From: VRUE01 sp963703175
GTDB taxonomy: Bacteria; Actinomycetota; Thermoleophilia; Solirubrobacterales; 70-9
Assembly (NCBI GenBank): GCA_963703175.1
Contig: OY969794.1
Span: 1,054,001-1,118,000 of the forward strand
Direction: 5' to 3'
DNA length: 64,000 bases
Shown here: piece by piece, positions 48,512 to 55,469 of the stretch
Layout: each line of letters opens with the position of its first letter
How positions within the stretch are numbered: position 1 is the stretch's first letter
The notes under the pieces: generated by a model
Told to the model about the DNA's origin: nothing
Databases searched by the model: none
The model's input: only the letters and a program-made list of their open reading frames with translations
Made by a program: the position numbers and the translations under genes

Positions 48512-49089
48512 GCCAGCCCCTCCGCGAGTTGTCCCCGAATCTTCTCCAAGCCGAGCCGCATCCGCCCCTTCACGGTTCCCAGGGGCACGCTCAGCATCGC
48601 CGCGATCTCTGACTGACTGAAGCCACCAAAGTAAGCGAGCTCGATCACCTTCGACTGCTCGCCGGGCAGCTCGCCAAGAGCCCCACGGACCTCTTTTGCC
48701 GTCTCGCGCCGTAACGCCTCCTCGTCGGTGAACTCGCCCGAGGGCCGCTGCTCGAGCACGATCTCGTCGTCGAAACCGAGCTTTGGCGCACGGCTCGAGC
48801 GCGTCCTCAGTAGGTCGATCGCCCGATTGCGGACGATCCCCAGCGTCCAAGAGCGGACGCTGCCCCGCGCCCGGTCGAAGCGGGCGCCGCTGCGCCAGAT
48901 CGAGACGAAAGCCTCCTGCGTAACGTCTTCGGCTGCCGCCTTCTCGCCGACAATCCTGTAGGCCAGCGAGTACGCGGCGCCGCCGTGACGGTCGTAGAAG
49001 ACCTCGAAGGCGCCGGCGTCCTTTTCGCCAATCAGCGGCATCAAATCCTCATCGGCGAGCCGCTCGGTTACTTGTCTCCTCTTCTTCAT
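48508..49089 (-). CDS. ECF RNA polymerase sigma factor (SigK-like)
   Basis: A 193-residue ECF sigma factor. Region 2 is FEVFYDRHGGAAYSLAYRIVGEKAAAEDVTQEAFVSIWRSGARFD; region 4 is LGELPGEQSKVIELAYFGGFSQSEIAAMLSVPLGTVKGRMRLGLEKIR. Paired with an RskA-like anti-sigma, it belongs to the SigK-type group. It follows two exported ferritin-like genes on the same strand, 37 bases after the second, so they may share a transcript and perhaps a self-regulated promoter. No -35/-10 ECF motif was identified. Confidence 0.93.
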   Translation of the reverse strand: MKKRRQVTERLADEDLMPLIGEKDAGAFEVFYDRHGGAAYSLAYRIVGEKAAAEDVTQEAFVSIWRSGARFDRARGSVRSWTLGIVRNRAIDLLRTRSSRAPKLGFDDEIVLEQRPSGEFTDEEALRRETAKEVRGALGELPGEQSKVIELAYFGGFSQSEIAAMLSVPLGTVKGRMRLGLEKIRGQLAEGLA

Positions 49090-49126
49090 CTCGAACGGCT
49101 CGCCAATCGTCAGTCGTCGCGCATCT

Positions 49127-49765
49127 CTACTGGATGAAGGGTTCCACGGCCTTCAATACCTGCGCCTTGGGCAGCGAGGGATCAAACGCTTCTGGCGACG
49201 GTTCTTCGGAGTTCTGCAAGCGGATCGCCGCCGCGTGGCGCGCCTCGACCTGGACGATCGAGCCGGCCGCGCCGAGCACTTCCTTGGACTTGATCTGCGG
49301 CGCGGCGCCGTTGTAGGCGCTGACCCCGGTGTCCTCAAAGGTCTGTGCCAGCTTGAGGAATTCCTTCGTGTTGTTGTAGGGGAAATCGAATTTCGGCTCG
49401 GCGACGGGCTTGCCGCCCAGTTCCTTAATCGTCGCGGTCAGCAACTTGACGTGCTCGTCCTCGTCCTTGCCGACCAGGTCGATAAGGCTCTTCAGTTCAC
49501 CGCTCGCCCCAGCCCGGCGCTTCGCTTCCTTGTAGAAGGTCGACTCCAGGTACTCGAGGGTGAGGGCGAAGTTGAGGATGCCAACGTCACCACTTTCGGA
49601 CATCGCCAGCGCACGGCTGACGAACGGGGCCACCGAGGCAGAGCCGTAGACGGCGCCAGCAGCAAGCGCCCCCTTGAGAATCACCTCGCCACGTGAGAAA
49701 TCTTTGCTGTCGACGTCGACATGGACATCGGCGAGCTCGGGCTGTGCTAGTTCATCGCTTCGCAT
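49127..49765 (-). CDS. Ferritin-like (PF13668-type) protein, second of pair
   Basis: A 212-residue four-helix protein. GDVGILNFALTLEYLESTFYKEA and DEDEHVKLLTATI and VEARHAAAIR supply Glu/His residues of a ferritin-like di-metal site. Ahead of it is a stretch KDFSRGEVILKGALAAGAVYGSASVAPFV that looks like a degenerate Tat or membrane-anchoring signal lacking the twin Arg. It shares its motif set and ending (KAVEPFI) with the neighbour at 49796. 30 bases separate them. Possible extracytoplasmic iron or oxidant handling. Confidence 0.8.
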   Translation of the reverse strand: MRSDELAQPELADVHVDVDSKDFSRGEVILKGALAAGAVYGSASVAPFVSRALAMSESGDVGILNFALTLEYLESTFYKEAKRRAGASGELKSLIDLVGKDEDEHVKLLTATIKELGGKPVAEPKFDFPYNNTKEFLKLAQTFEDTGVSAYNGAAPQIKSKEVLGAAGSIVQVEARHAAAIRLQNSEEPSPEAFDPSLPKAQVLKAVEPFIQ

Positions 49766-49795
49766 CGCAGTCTCCTTTCGCGTCCGCTCGCCGGC

Positions 49796-50464
49796 TCAGC
49801 CGACGATGAACGGTTCGACGGATTTCAGGACGGTTTCCGCGTCGGCAGGTACAGCGAAGGCACCATCCGGGGTGATCGAGCTGCCCAGCAGCGTGTTGAG
49901 CGCCGCCGCGTGACGGCCCTCGACGCTGTGAATCGAAAGCGCCTCGGCCAGTACCGCGGGGCTCTTGATGTTCGCCGCCTGACCGAGGTAGGCCGCGGCG
50001 CCCAGGTTCTCGACCGTGCCCGCCAGTTCGAGCACCGACTTGGCGTTCTTCAGCGGGAATTCGGTCTTCGGCTTCGCCGCTGGCTTGGCTCCGGCGGTCT
50101 TCACTGCTGCGGTCAGCGCGTCGACGTGCTGCGCCTCCTCTTCGCCGAATTTCTTGATCGTCGCCAGATCGGAGCCCTTGAAGAGACCGCTCTTAACGAC
50201 ATCGGCGTAGAACGCCGTCTCCAGGTACTCCAGGGTCAGCGCGTAGTTGAGGATGCCGACGTCGCCCTTGCCGAATTTTTCTTCGATCACCGGTTCGGTG
50301 CTGCCGCTGGTGGTTGCGGTCGTGGTCGTGGAGCCGCTATCGCTGCCACAGGCGACGAGGAACGCGGCGGCGGCAGACCCACCGCCCAGGGCGATGAACT
50401 TGCGCCGCGAGACCGGGTCCTTCGCCATGCGACTAAGCGCGTTCGCTTCCTTCTCAACAGCCAT
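49796..50464 (-). CDS. Tat-exported ferritin-like lipoprotein
   Basis: A 222-residue protein. SRRKFIALGG (residues 19-28) is a twin-arginine signal, and the hydrophobic part ends FLVAC with lipidated C39, then a Ser/Thr linker. The ferritin-like domain has GDVGILNYALTLEYLETAFYADVV, GEEEAQHVDALTAAV and VEGRHAAALNTLL with Glu/His metal ligands. The start at 50464 has GGAGGG upstream, unlike the leaderless genes. First gene of the ferritin-ferritin-sigma-anti-sigma set. Confidence 0.87.
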   Translation of the reverse strand: MAVEKEANALSRMAKDPVSRRKFIALGGGSAAAAFLVACGSDSGSTTTTATTSGSTEPVIEEKFGKGDVGILNYALTLEYLETAFYADVVKSGLFKGSDLATIKKFGEEEAQHVDALTAAVKTAGAKPAAKPKTEFPLKNAKSVLELAGTVENLGAAAYLGQAANIKSPAVLAEALSIHSVEGRHAAALNTLLGSSITPDGAFAVPADAETVLKSVEPFIVG

Positions 50465-50525
50465 GCTGCCCTCCTGGTCGCAGTTGGGTTCTTTTCCCAC
50501 TACGGACCAAGGCGGCCGTTGGATC

Positions 50526-50639
50526 AGGGCACGTCCCGGTAGGGGTGGAACGTCTTGTACTTTTTCCGCGGCGGCGCTTGCGGCAGTCAACCGCCGTCTT
50601 CGGAAAAAGTTAAGTGGAACCCCTGCCGGGACGTGCCCT
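50526..50639 (-). repeat. Stop-linked fold-back element, copy 4
   Basis: A 114-base element with 21-base outer arms (50526-50546 and 50619-50639) pairing with a single G.T. It has the conserved inner blocks and a loop starting CGAAGAC like copy 3. The arm begins inside the aminotransferase stop codon (TAG at 50638-50640). Confidence 0.92.
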
Positions 50640-51741
50640 AAGCCGGCGACGCCGCGCGGACGCGCTCCAAGGCGCGGGCGATGCGAGTAATGCCCTCCGG
50701 GATCCGCTCCGGTGGCACACTGGCGAAGGAAAGGCGCAGGCTGTTCTCGCCGCCATCGATCATGAAGTCGGGCCCGGCGACGAAGGCAACGCCCGCGCCC
50801 TTGGCCTCGGCGAGCAGCGCGGGCGTATTGGTCCCCTCGGCAAGGTCGAGCCAGAGGAAGTAACCGCCCTCCGGGACGACGAACTCGGCCTCCGGTAGCT
50901 GCTCGCCCAGCGACTCGACCAGCGCGTCGCGGCGGTCGCGCAGGGCACCCTTGACGAAATCGATGTTGGCGTCCAGCGCGCCCGACCGGCAGAGCTCGAG
51001 CACGACCGACTCGGCCAGCATGTTGGGTGAGATGTAGGTCTCGTTGGCGCGCTTGGACAGATGGGCGATCTCCGCCGCCGGGCCAGCCAGATAGCCGACG
51101 CGGACACCGGGGCTGACGGTCTTCGAGAAGGACGATGCGTGGATTACCCGGTCAGCCGAGTCGATCGCGAGCATCGACTCCAGAGCCTCCCCTTCAAAGG
51201 GGAGCTCGCGATAGGGGTCGTCCTCGAAGATCCAGAAGCCGTGCTCGGCCGCGAGCTCGACTAGGCGCGTGCGCTTGCCCGTCGAGAGCGTGCAGCCCGC
51301 CGGGTTGTGGAAGTTGGGGATGATGTGGGCGAGCTTGATCGGGCCGTCCTGGAGGGCGGCTTCGAAGGCGCCCATGTCGAGCCCGTCCGCCTCCAGAGCC
51401 ACCGGCACCAGCTCGACCCCGAGCCGCTGCAGCATCAAAAGCGTGCGGTCGTAGGTCGGCTGCTCGACAACCACCCGATCGCCCGGCGAGAGCAGGTGCT
51501 CGAAGAGCATCCAGCCGGCCTCCAGCGAGCCGTTGGCGATCATCACCTGTCCGGCATCCAGCCCGCCATGCCGCTCGGCGACCCACTGACAGAGTCCGGG
51601 GTGCCCGATCCCGGTGCCGTAGGAGAGCGCCTTTTCCCAGTCCTGGGAGAGGGCGATCGCGGCGGCCTCCCGCACGGCCTCCTTCGGAAGGATGTCCGCG
51701 CTAGGAGCTCCGCGAGCGAATGAAATCGTGTCCTGGGCCAT
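50638..51741 (-). CDS. PLP-dependent aminotransferase (2-aminoadipate/MocR-type fold I)
   Basis: A 367-residue fold-type I aminotransferase. The active-site Lys is in HASSFSKTVSPGVRVGYLAG, PLP-binding segments include ANGSLEAGWMLF and PNFHNPAGCTLS, and EDDPYREL carries the PLP Asp/Tyr; LRLSF includes the carboxylate Arg. It lacks the N-terminal GntR domain of MocR regulators. ATG 51741 lies 8 bases after TAGGCT; an in-frame TTG 18 bases upstream overlaps that box and is less likely. Substrate is probably an amino acid such as 2-aminoadipate. Its stop opens repeat copy 4. Confidence 0.88.
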   Translation of the reverse strand: MAQDTISFARGAPSADILPKEAVREAAAIALSQDWEKALSYGTGIGHPGLCQWVAERHGGLDAGQVMIANGSLEAGWMLFEHLLSPGDRVVVEQPTYDRTLLMLQRLGVELVPVALEADGLDMGAFEAALQDGPIKLAHIIPNFHNPAGCTLSTGKRTRLVELAAEHGFWIFEDDPYRELPFEGEALESMLAIDSADRVIHASSFSKTVSPGVRVGYLAGPAAEIAHLSKRANETYISPNMLAESVVLELCRSGALDANIDFVKGALRDRRDALVESLGEQLPEAEFVVPEGGYFLWLDLAEGTNTPALLAEAKGAGVAFVAGPDFMIDGGENSLRLSFASVPPERIPEGITRIARALERVRAASPA

Positions 51742-51749
51742 CGCCTCCG

Positions 51750-51755
51750 AGCCTA
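51750..51755 (-). promoter_or_regulatory. -10 box (TAGGCT) for the aminotransferase start at 51741
   Basis: TAGGCT on the minus strand, then 8 bases and ATG. It lies inside the 21-base gap after the GNAT gene. Confidence 0.45.
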
Positions 51756-51762
51756 GCAACGC

Positions 51763-52173
51763 CTACAGGTTGCGGACTCGTCGCCCGATCTCCCGATCCT
51801 TCGGATAGCCGGCAGAGTCCCAGAACGCCCCCGCCGCCTCGTCCTCGAAGGCGACCAGAGCAGTCACGCGGCGAGCCCCACAGCCGTTCAGATATTCCTC
51901 GCCAGCGCGGGTCAGCGCGATCCCAATGCCCTCGCGACGATGCTCCTCGCCGACAGCAAGCCGGTACATATTCCCCCGCCACCCGTCCCAGGCAGCAATC
52001 AGCGCCCCAACGATCTCCCCGTCCCGCTCGGCCACGAGCAGAGCGGCCGGGGACTCGGCAGTCAGGCGCTCGACATCCTCGGGCCTGTCAGGCGTACTCG
52101 CATGCGAACTCCGCGCCTGCGCCCAGAGCTCCAGCACAGACCCCACATCGTCCTGCCGGCACATCCGCACCAT
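51763..52173 (-). CDS. GNAT-family N-acetyltransferase
   Basis: A 136-residue acetyltransferase: VRMCRQDDVGSVLELW opens the fold, and LAVGEEHRREGIGIALTRAGEEYL is the acetyl-CoA-binding motif A (R-x-x-G-I-G). VTALVAFEDEAAGAFWDSAGYPKD completes it. The start at 52173 has GAGGGA nine bases ahead. Substrate unknown. A sister frame extends nine codons further without a binding site. Confidence 0.85.
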   Translation of the reverse strand: MVRMCRQDDVGSVLELWAQARSSHASTPDRPEDVERLTAESPAALLVAERDGEIVGALIAAWDGWRGNMYRLAVGEEHRREGIGIALTRAGEEYLNGCGARRVTALVAFEDEAAGAFWDSAGYPKDREIGRRVRNL

Positions 52174-52232
52174 GATTCCCTCGCCACTCAAGCGATGCAT
52201 CGTAGAGGGGTGGGAGCGCCCTCGGACCGTCC

Positions 52233-52238
52233 TATACT
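52233..52238 (+). promoter_or_regulatory. -10 box (TATACT), leaderless start for the gene at 52246
   Basis: TATACT, close to the TATAAT consensus, is followed by 7 bases and ATG 52246. It excludes longer in-frame extensions, which also lack signal-peptide character. Confidence 0.55.
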
Positions 52239-52245
52239 CGCCGCG

Positions 52246-53484
52246 ATGAGGCGGGGAAGAAGGATGCTGCGCAGGACTGCTCTTGCGGGGATCGTCGTTC
52301 TCATGGCCACGCTCGCGCTTGCTTCTTGGCGGGCTCTCGAGGGAAATGTCGCGGCAGTGGCGAGCGCCTCAGGCGGCGATGCCACCGATGCAGCGCAGGA
52401 GCTCCTGCGCCTACACGACCTTCCGCTCGGCTATCGGTGGTCGGGCGGTTTGGTCGAATTCCCAGTGCAGCTGGGCTGCGACTCGATCGAGCCGGCGGAG
52501 GCACAGCCGCGCCTCGCCGCATTTCTCGCCCGGTACGCGCCCACTGGCTGCATGGCCCTCTACACCCGCCTCTTCCGCGTTGACGGGGGCCAACCTGCTC
52601 CGCTGGCGGTTGGAACCGGGGCGCTCGATGCCGGCAGCGTCGAAGGAGCGACGGCGGGACTGGCTGTCTCTCGCGAACTGCTCAGCCACGTGCTCGGCGA
52701 CGAACTACCAACTGAGGTACCGGTGCCAACGAAAATCGGGGACGCAACCCGGCTCTATCACTGGGAACACGGCAGCCTCTTTGCGGCAAACGAACGCTCC
52801 AGCTCGATCCTTACCTGGCGTTCTGGGAATGTCGTCGCCGCGATCTTCGTCGGCGGCGGGCCCGCCGCGACGAACGACAGCGAGGCGACTGAACTCGCCT
52901 GGCTCCAGCAAGCGCGTATCGAAGCGCCCACCCCGTACACTCCGGCCGAAGCCGACGACATCGAGGTGCCGCTTGAAGACCCGGGGCTAAAGATGCCGGT
53001 CTACTGGCTGGGGCGCACGTTCACCCCCGGCAGCGGCTTTCCGGCGATGAAGCTGGTCGATGCCAGTTCGTCGACCGATCCTGCCGGTGCGGGCCTCTTC
53101 TATGTCGTGCATCCGAACGGCCCACACAGCGAAGGCCTTTTTGTTGACGTCTGGTCGGCGAAGCGATGGAGAGAATTGCAAGCCAGAGGGCTACCGTTTC
53201 CGAGCTCACTGCGATGCCCCGCCGTCCACAAGGCCGACCGAATACGCACCGGCGCGGCCGTACTTCGTGGCTTTGAACCTTACGATCGACGTTGTCGCGA
53301 CCGCCGCCACCGCGCTTGGGCGCTGCGGGTTCGCTTCGGCCGCGTCGTAGTCACGGCCGAAACCGTGGACATCTGCGCAACCTGCGCTCAGGCCGGCACC
53401 GGCCCCTACAACTCGTTCAAGGGCATGGCGACGATCGCCCGCGGCCTCACACAGCGACCGCAACAGGCCCTCAGCTCACCCTGA
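52246..53484 (+). CDS. Secreted protein of unknown function
   Basis: A 412-residue protein with an N-terminal signal (RRTALAGIVVLMATLALASW). The body alternates beta-rich segments; the C-terminal half has paired Cys residues (RCPAVHKADR, YDRRCRDRRHR, CATCAQAG). No family was recognised. It could be a substrate-binding or sensing protein, but nothing in the sequence proves this. Standing alone with its own leaderless promoter, between divergent GNAT and the AbiEi-like gene. Confidence 0.55.
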   Translation: MRRGRRMLRRTALAGIVVLMATLALASWRALEGNVAAVASASGGDATDAAQELLRLHDLPLGYRWSGGLVEFPVQLGCDSIEPAEAQPRLAAFLARYAPTGCMALYTRLFRVDGGQPAPLAVGTGALDAGSVEGATAGLAVSRELLSHVLGDELPTEVPVPTKIGDATRLYHWEHGSLFAANERSSSILTWRSGNVVAAIFVGGGPAATNDSEATELAWLQQARIEAPTPYTPAEADDIEVPLEDPGLKMPVYWLGRTFTPGSGFPAMKLVDASSSTDPAGAGLFYVVHPNGPHSEGLFVDVWSAKRWRELQARGLPFPSSLRCPAVHKADRIRTGAAVLRGFEPYDRRCRDRRHRAWALRVRFGRVVVTAETVDICATCAQAGTGPYNSFKGMATIARGLTQRPQQALSSP

Positions 53485-53545
53485 AGCGCACAAACATCAG
53501 TCCACGCAGGGGGAGAACTGGTTTGCGTATGAGCTTAGGGCTGCA

Positions 53546-54571
53546 ATGGGATCCAAACTTCAGAAGCAACCGGATCGCCGTGTCCGCATCGACCGTGAGC
53601 TGCGAGAACGAGAGCTGGCGGCGATGGGGCGGCGCCAGCATGGGGTCGTCGCGCGACGGCAACTGGCGGCTTTGGGCATCGGAAACGGGGCGATCAAGGC
53701 TCGGCTCCGCCTGGGGCAGCTGCACGCCGTCCATCGCGGCGTCTACTCACTCGGCCACCGGCGCCTGACCATACGCGGGGCCTGGCTCGCCGCCGTGCTC
53801 GCCTGCGGCGACGAGGCGTTGCTCAGCCATCGGAGCGCGGCTGCGCTCTGGGGATTGATGCGACCCCGGCGGTCGCCGGTAGAGGTGACGAGCTGCCGTG
53901 GGCGGACCGGACGTGACGGAATCCTCCTGCACTATTCGCCGGTGGCCAACGACGAACGCTCAATTGAAGCCGGCATTCCCGTCACCAGCGTGGCTCGCAC
54001 CCTCCTCGACTTGGCGGAAGTCCTGGACGAGGATGGATTGCGCCGGGCGTTCGAGGAGGCCGACCGGCTGAAGCTCCTGCAGATCCCCGCACTACAGCAG
54101 ATCTGCGCACAAGCTGGAAAACGCAAGGGCCTCGTCGCCCTCCGCCGCCTGATCGACGCCGCCCGCGAGCCCGTCTTCGCCCGGTCGCCGCTGGAGAACC
54201 GTTTCGCCGAGTTCCACCGCGAGCACCTCGCCGACCTCCCTGCCCCGCTCACCGACGTCTCGATCCTCGACCACGAGGTAGATGCCTACTGGCCGTCCCA
54301 CCACCTCGTCGTCGAGATGGACAGCTGGGAATTCCACCGCCACCGCGCCGCGTTCGAGAGCGACCGAGCCCGGGACACGAAGATGCAAGCAGCGGGCTAT
54401 CGAGTCCTTCGCTTCACCCACCGGCGCCTGGAAGCCGACCCCGACGGAGTGTCCTCAGAGCTACGGCAGATGCTGACCCAGTCTCCTCCGGCGGGTGGCG
54501 CGGCGGCGGGGGTCCCCCATAGCGGAGGGCTCGCGAAGCGAGTCCGAGCACATGGGGGAGGGCCGCCGTGA
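53546..54571 (+). CDS. AbiEi-type antitoxin/DUF559-domain protein
   Basis: A 341-residue protein. The N-terminal ~55 residues form a winged helix (RQHGVVARRQLAALGIGNGAIKARLRLGQLHAVHRGVYSLG), the AbiEi pattern. The middle (SHRSAAALWGLM through SVARTLLDLAEVL) is the AbiEi C-terminal-type domain, and DHEVDAYWPSHHLVVEMDSWEFHRHRAAFESDRARDTKMQAAGYRVLRFTHR is a DUF559/Vsr-like nuclease fold with the acidic residues kept. No AbiEii partner follows; the ending is encoded by repeat copy B, whose stop is TGA at 54569-54571. Stand-alone members like this are common in actinobacteria. Confidence 0.8.
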   Translation: MGSKLQKQPDRRVRIDRELRERELAAMGRRQHGVVARRQLAALGIGNGAIKARLRLGQLHAVHRGVYSLGHRRLTIRGAWLAAVLACGDEALLSHRSAAALWGLMRPRRSPVEVTSCRGRTGRDGILLHYSPVANDERSIEAGIPVTSVARTLLDLAEVLDEDGLRRAFEEADRLKLLQIPALQQICAQAGKRKGLVALRRLIDAAREPVFARSPLENRFAEFHREHLADLPAPLTDVSILDHEVDAYWPSHHLVVEMDSWEFHRHRAAFESDRARDTKMQAAGYRVLRFTHRRLEADPDGVSSELRQMLTQSPPAGGAAAGVPHSGGLAKRVRAHGGGPP

Positions 54572-54584
54572 CAGGACCCGCCGG
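54488..54584. repeat. 97-base palindromic repeat, copy B
   Basis: Near-identical to copy A (46096-46192). The outer arms are CCGGCGGGT (54488-54496) and ACCCGCCGG (54576-54584). It covers the last ~27 codons and the stop of the AbiEi-like gene and ends 12 bases from the sucD stop (54597-54599), so it sits between convergent genes. Confidence 0.92.
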
Positions 54585-54596
54585 CTAACGGCTTGG

Positions 54597-55469
54597 TCAG
54601 CCGCGCAGGACTTCGACGGCTATCCGCGCCGTCTCGGTCGGGCTTTCGCCCACCCGCACGCCCTTGGCCTCGAGCGCTTCCTTCTTCGCCTGCGCGGTCC
54701 CCGACGAGCCGGAGATGATCGCGCCGGCGTGGCCCATCTGCTTGCCGGGAGGGGCAGTGAAGCCGGCGATGTAGGCGACGACTGGCTTTGAGATATCCGA
54801 GGCGATGAACTCGGCCGCGCGCTCCTCGGCATCGCCGCCGATCTCGCCGACCATCACGATCAGCTCGGTCTCGGGGTCGGCCTCGTAGAGCTTGAGGATG
54901 TCGATGAAGTCCGAGCCGATGATCGGGTCGCCGCCGATGCCGACAATCGAGGAGTTGCCCTCGCCCGCCTGTTTCAGCTCGTTGCCGATCTGGTAGGTCA
55001 GCGTGCCCGACTTGGAGACGACGCCGATCTTGCCTGGGTCGAAGAACTGGGCGGGGATGATGCCGACGTTGGCCTTGCCGGGCGAGAGCACGCCGGGGCA
55101 GTTGGGCCCGATCAGCCGCACCCCGGCCTCCTTTGCCTTCCAGTAGGTCTTGAGCATGTCGAGCACCGGAATCCCCTCGGTGATAGCGATCACCGTCTCG
55201 ACCCCGGACTCGATCGCCTCGTCGATCGCCGGTGCGGCAAAGCGCGCCGGGACGAAGATCATCGAAGTGTTGGCGCCCTCCTGCTCGACCGCCTCGCGGA
55301 TCGAGTCGAAGACCGGCACGCCCTCGACCTTCTGGCCGCCCTTGCCCGGGGTGACGCCAGCGGCAAGGTGCGTTCCATAAGCCTGGTTGCGAAGCCCATG
55401 GAAGGAGCCCTCGCGGCCGGTCAGGCCAGAGACGACGAGCTTCGTCTCCTTGTCGATGATGATTGACAT
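54597..55469 (-). CDS. sucD: Succinyl-CoA synthetase alpha subunit
   Basis: A 290-residue protein. GREGSFHGLRNQAYGTHLAAGVTPGKGGQ binds CoA, GPNCPGVLSPGKANVG and PTFR-like NMIFVPARFA segments are typical, and GHAGAIISGSSGTAQAKKEAL carries the phosphorylated His (GHAGA). Makes succinate and nucleoside triphosphate from succinyl-CoA with SucC in the TCA cycle. Its ATG overlaps the sucC stop by one base (TGATG). A 97-base palindromic repeat lies 12 bases after its stop. Confidence 0.96.
   Translation of the reverse strand: MSIIIDKETKLVVSGLTGREGSFHGLRNQAYGTHLAAGVTPGKGGQKVEGVPVFDSIREAVEQEGANTSMIFVPARFAAPAIDEAIESGVETVIAITEGIPVLDMLKTYWKAKEAGVRLIGPNCPGVLSPGKANVGIIPAQFFDPGKIGVVSKSGTLTYQIGNELKQAGEGNSSIVGIGGDPIIGSDFIDILKLYEADPETELIVMVGEIGGDAEERAAEFIASDISKPVVAYIAGFTAPPGKQMGHAGAIISGSSGTAQAKKEALEAKGVRVGESPTETARIAVEVLRG

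Noticed and set aside
28581..50639. Fold-back elements as ordinary MITEs or insertion-sequence remnants
   Set aside because: Their ends are not constant between copies and no target duplications were seen; fixed orientation at stop codons argues against random insertion, although mobility by another mechanism is not excluded.
28581..50639. Fold-back elements as classical intrinsic terminators
   Set aside because: The T-runs lie inside the stem near the loop, not after the hairpin.
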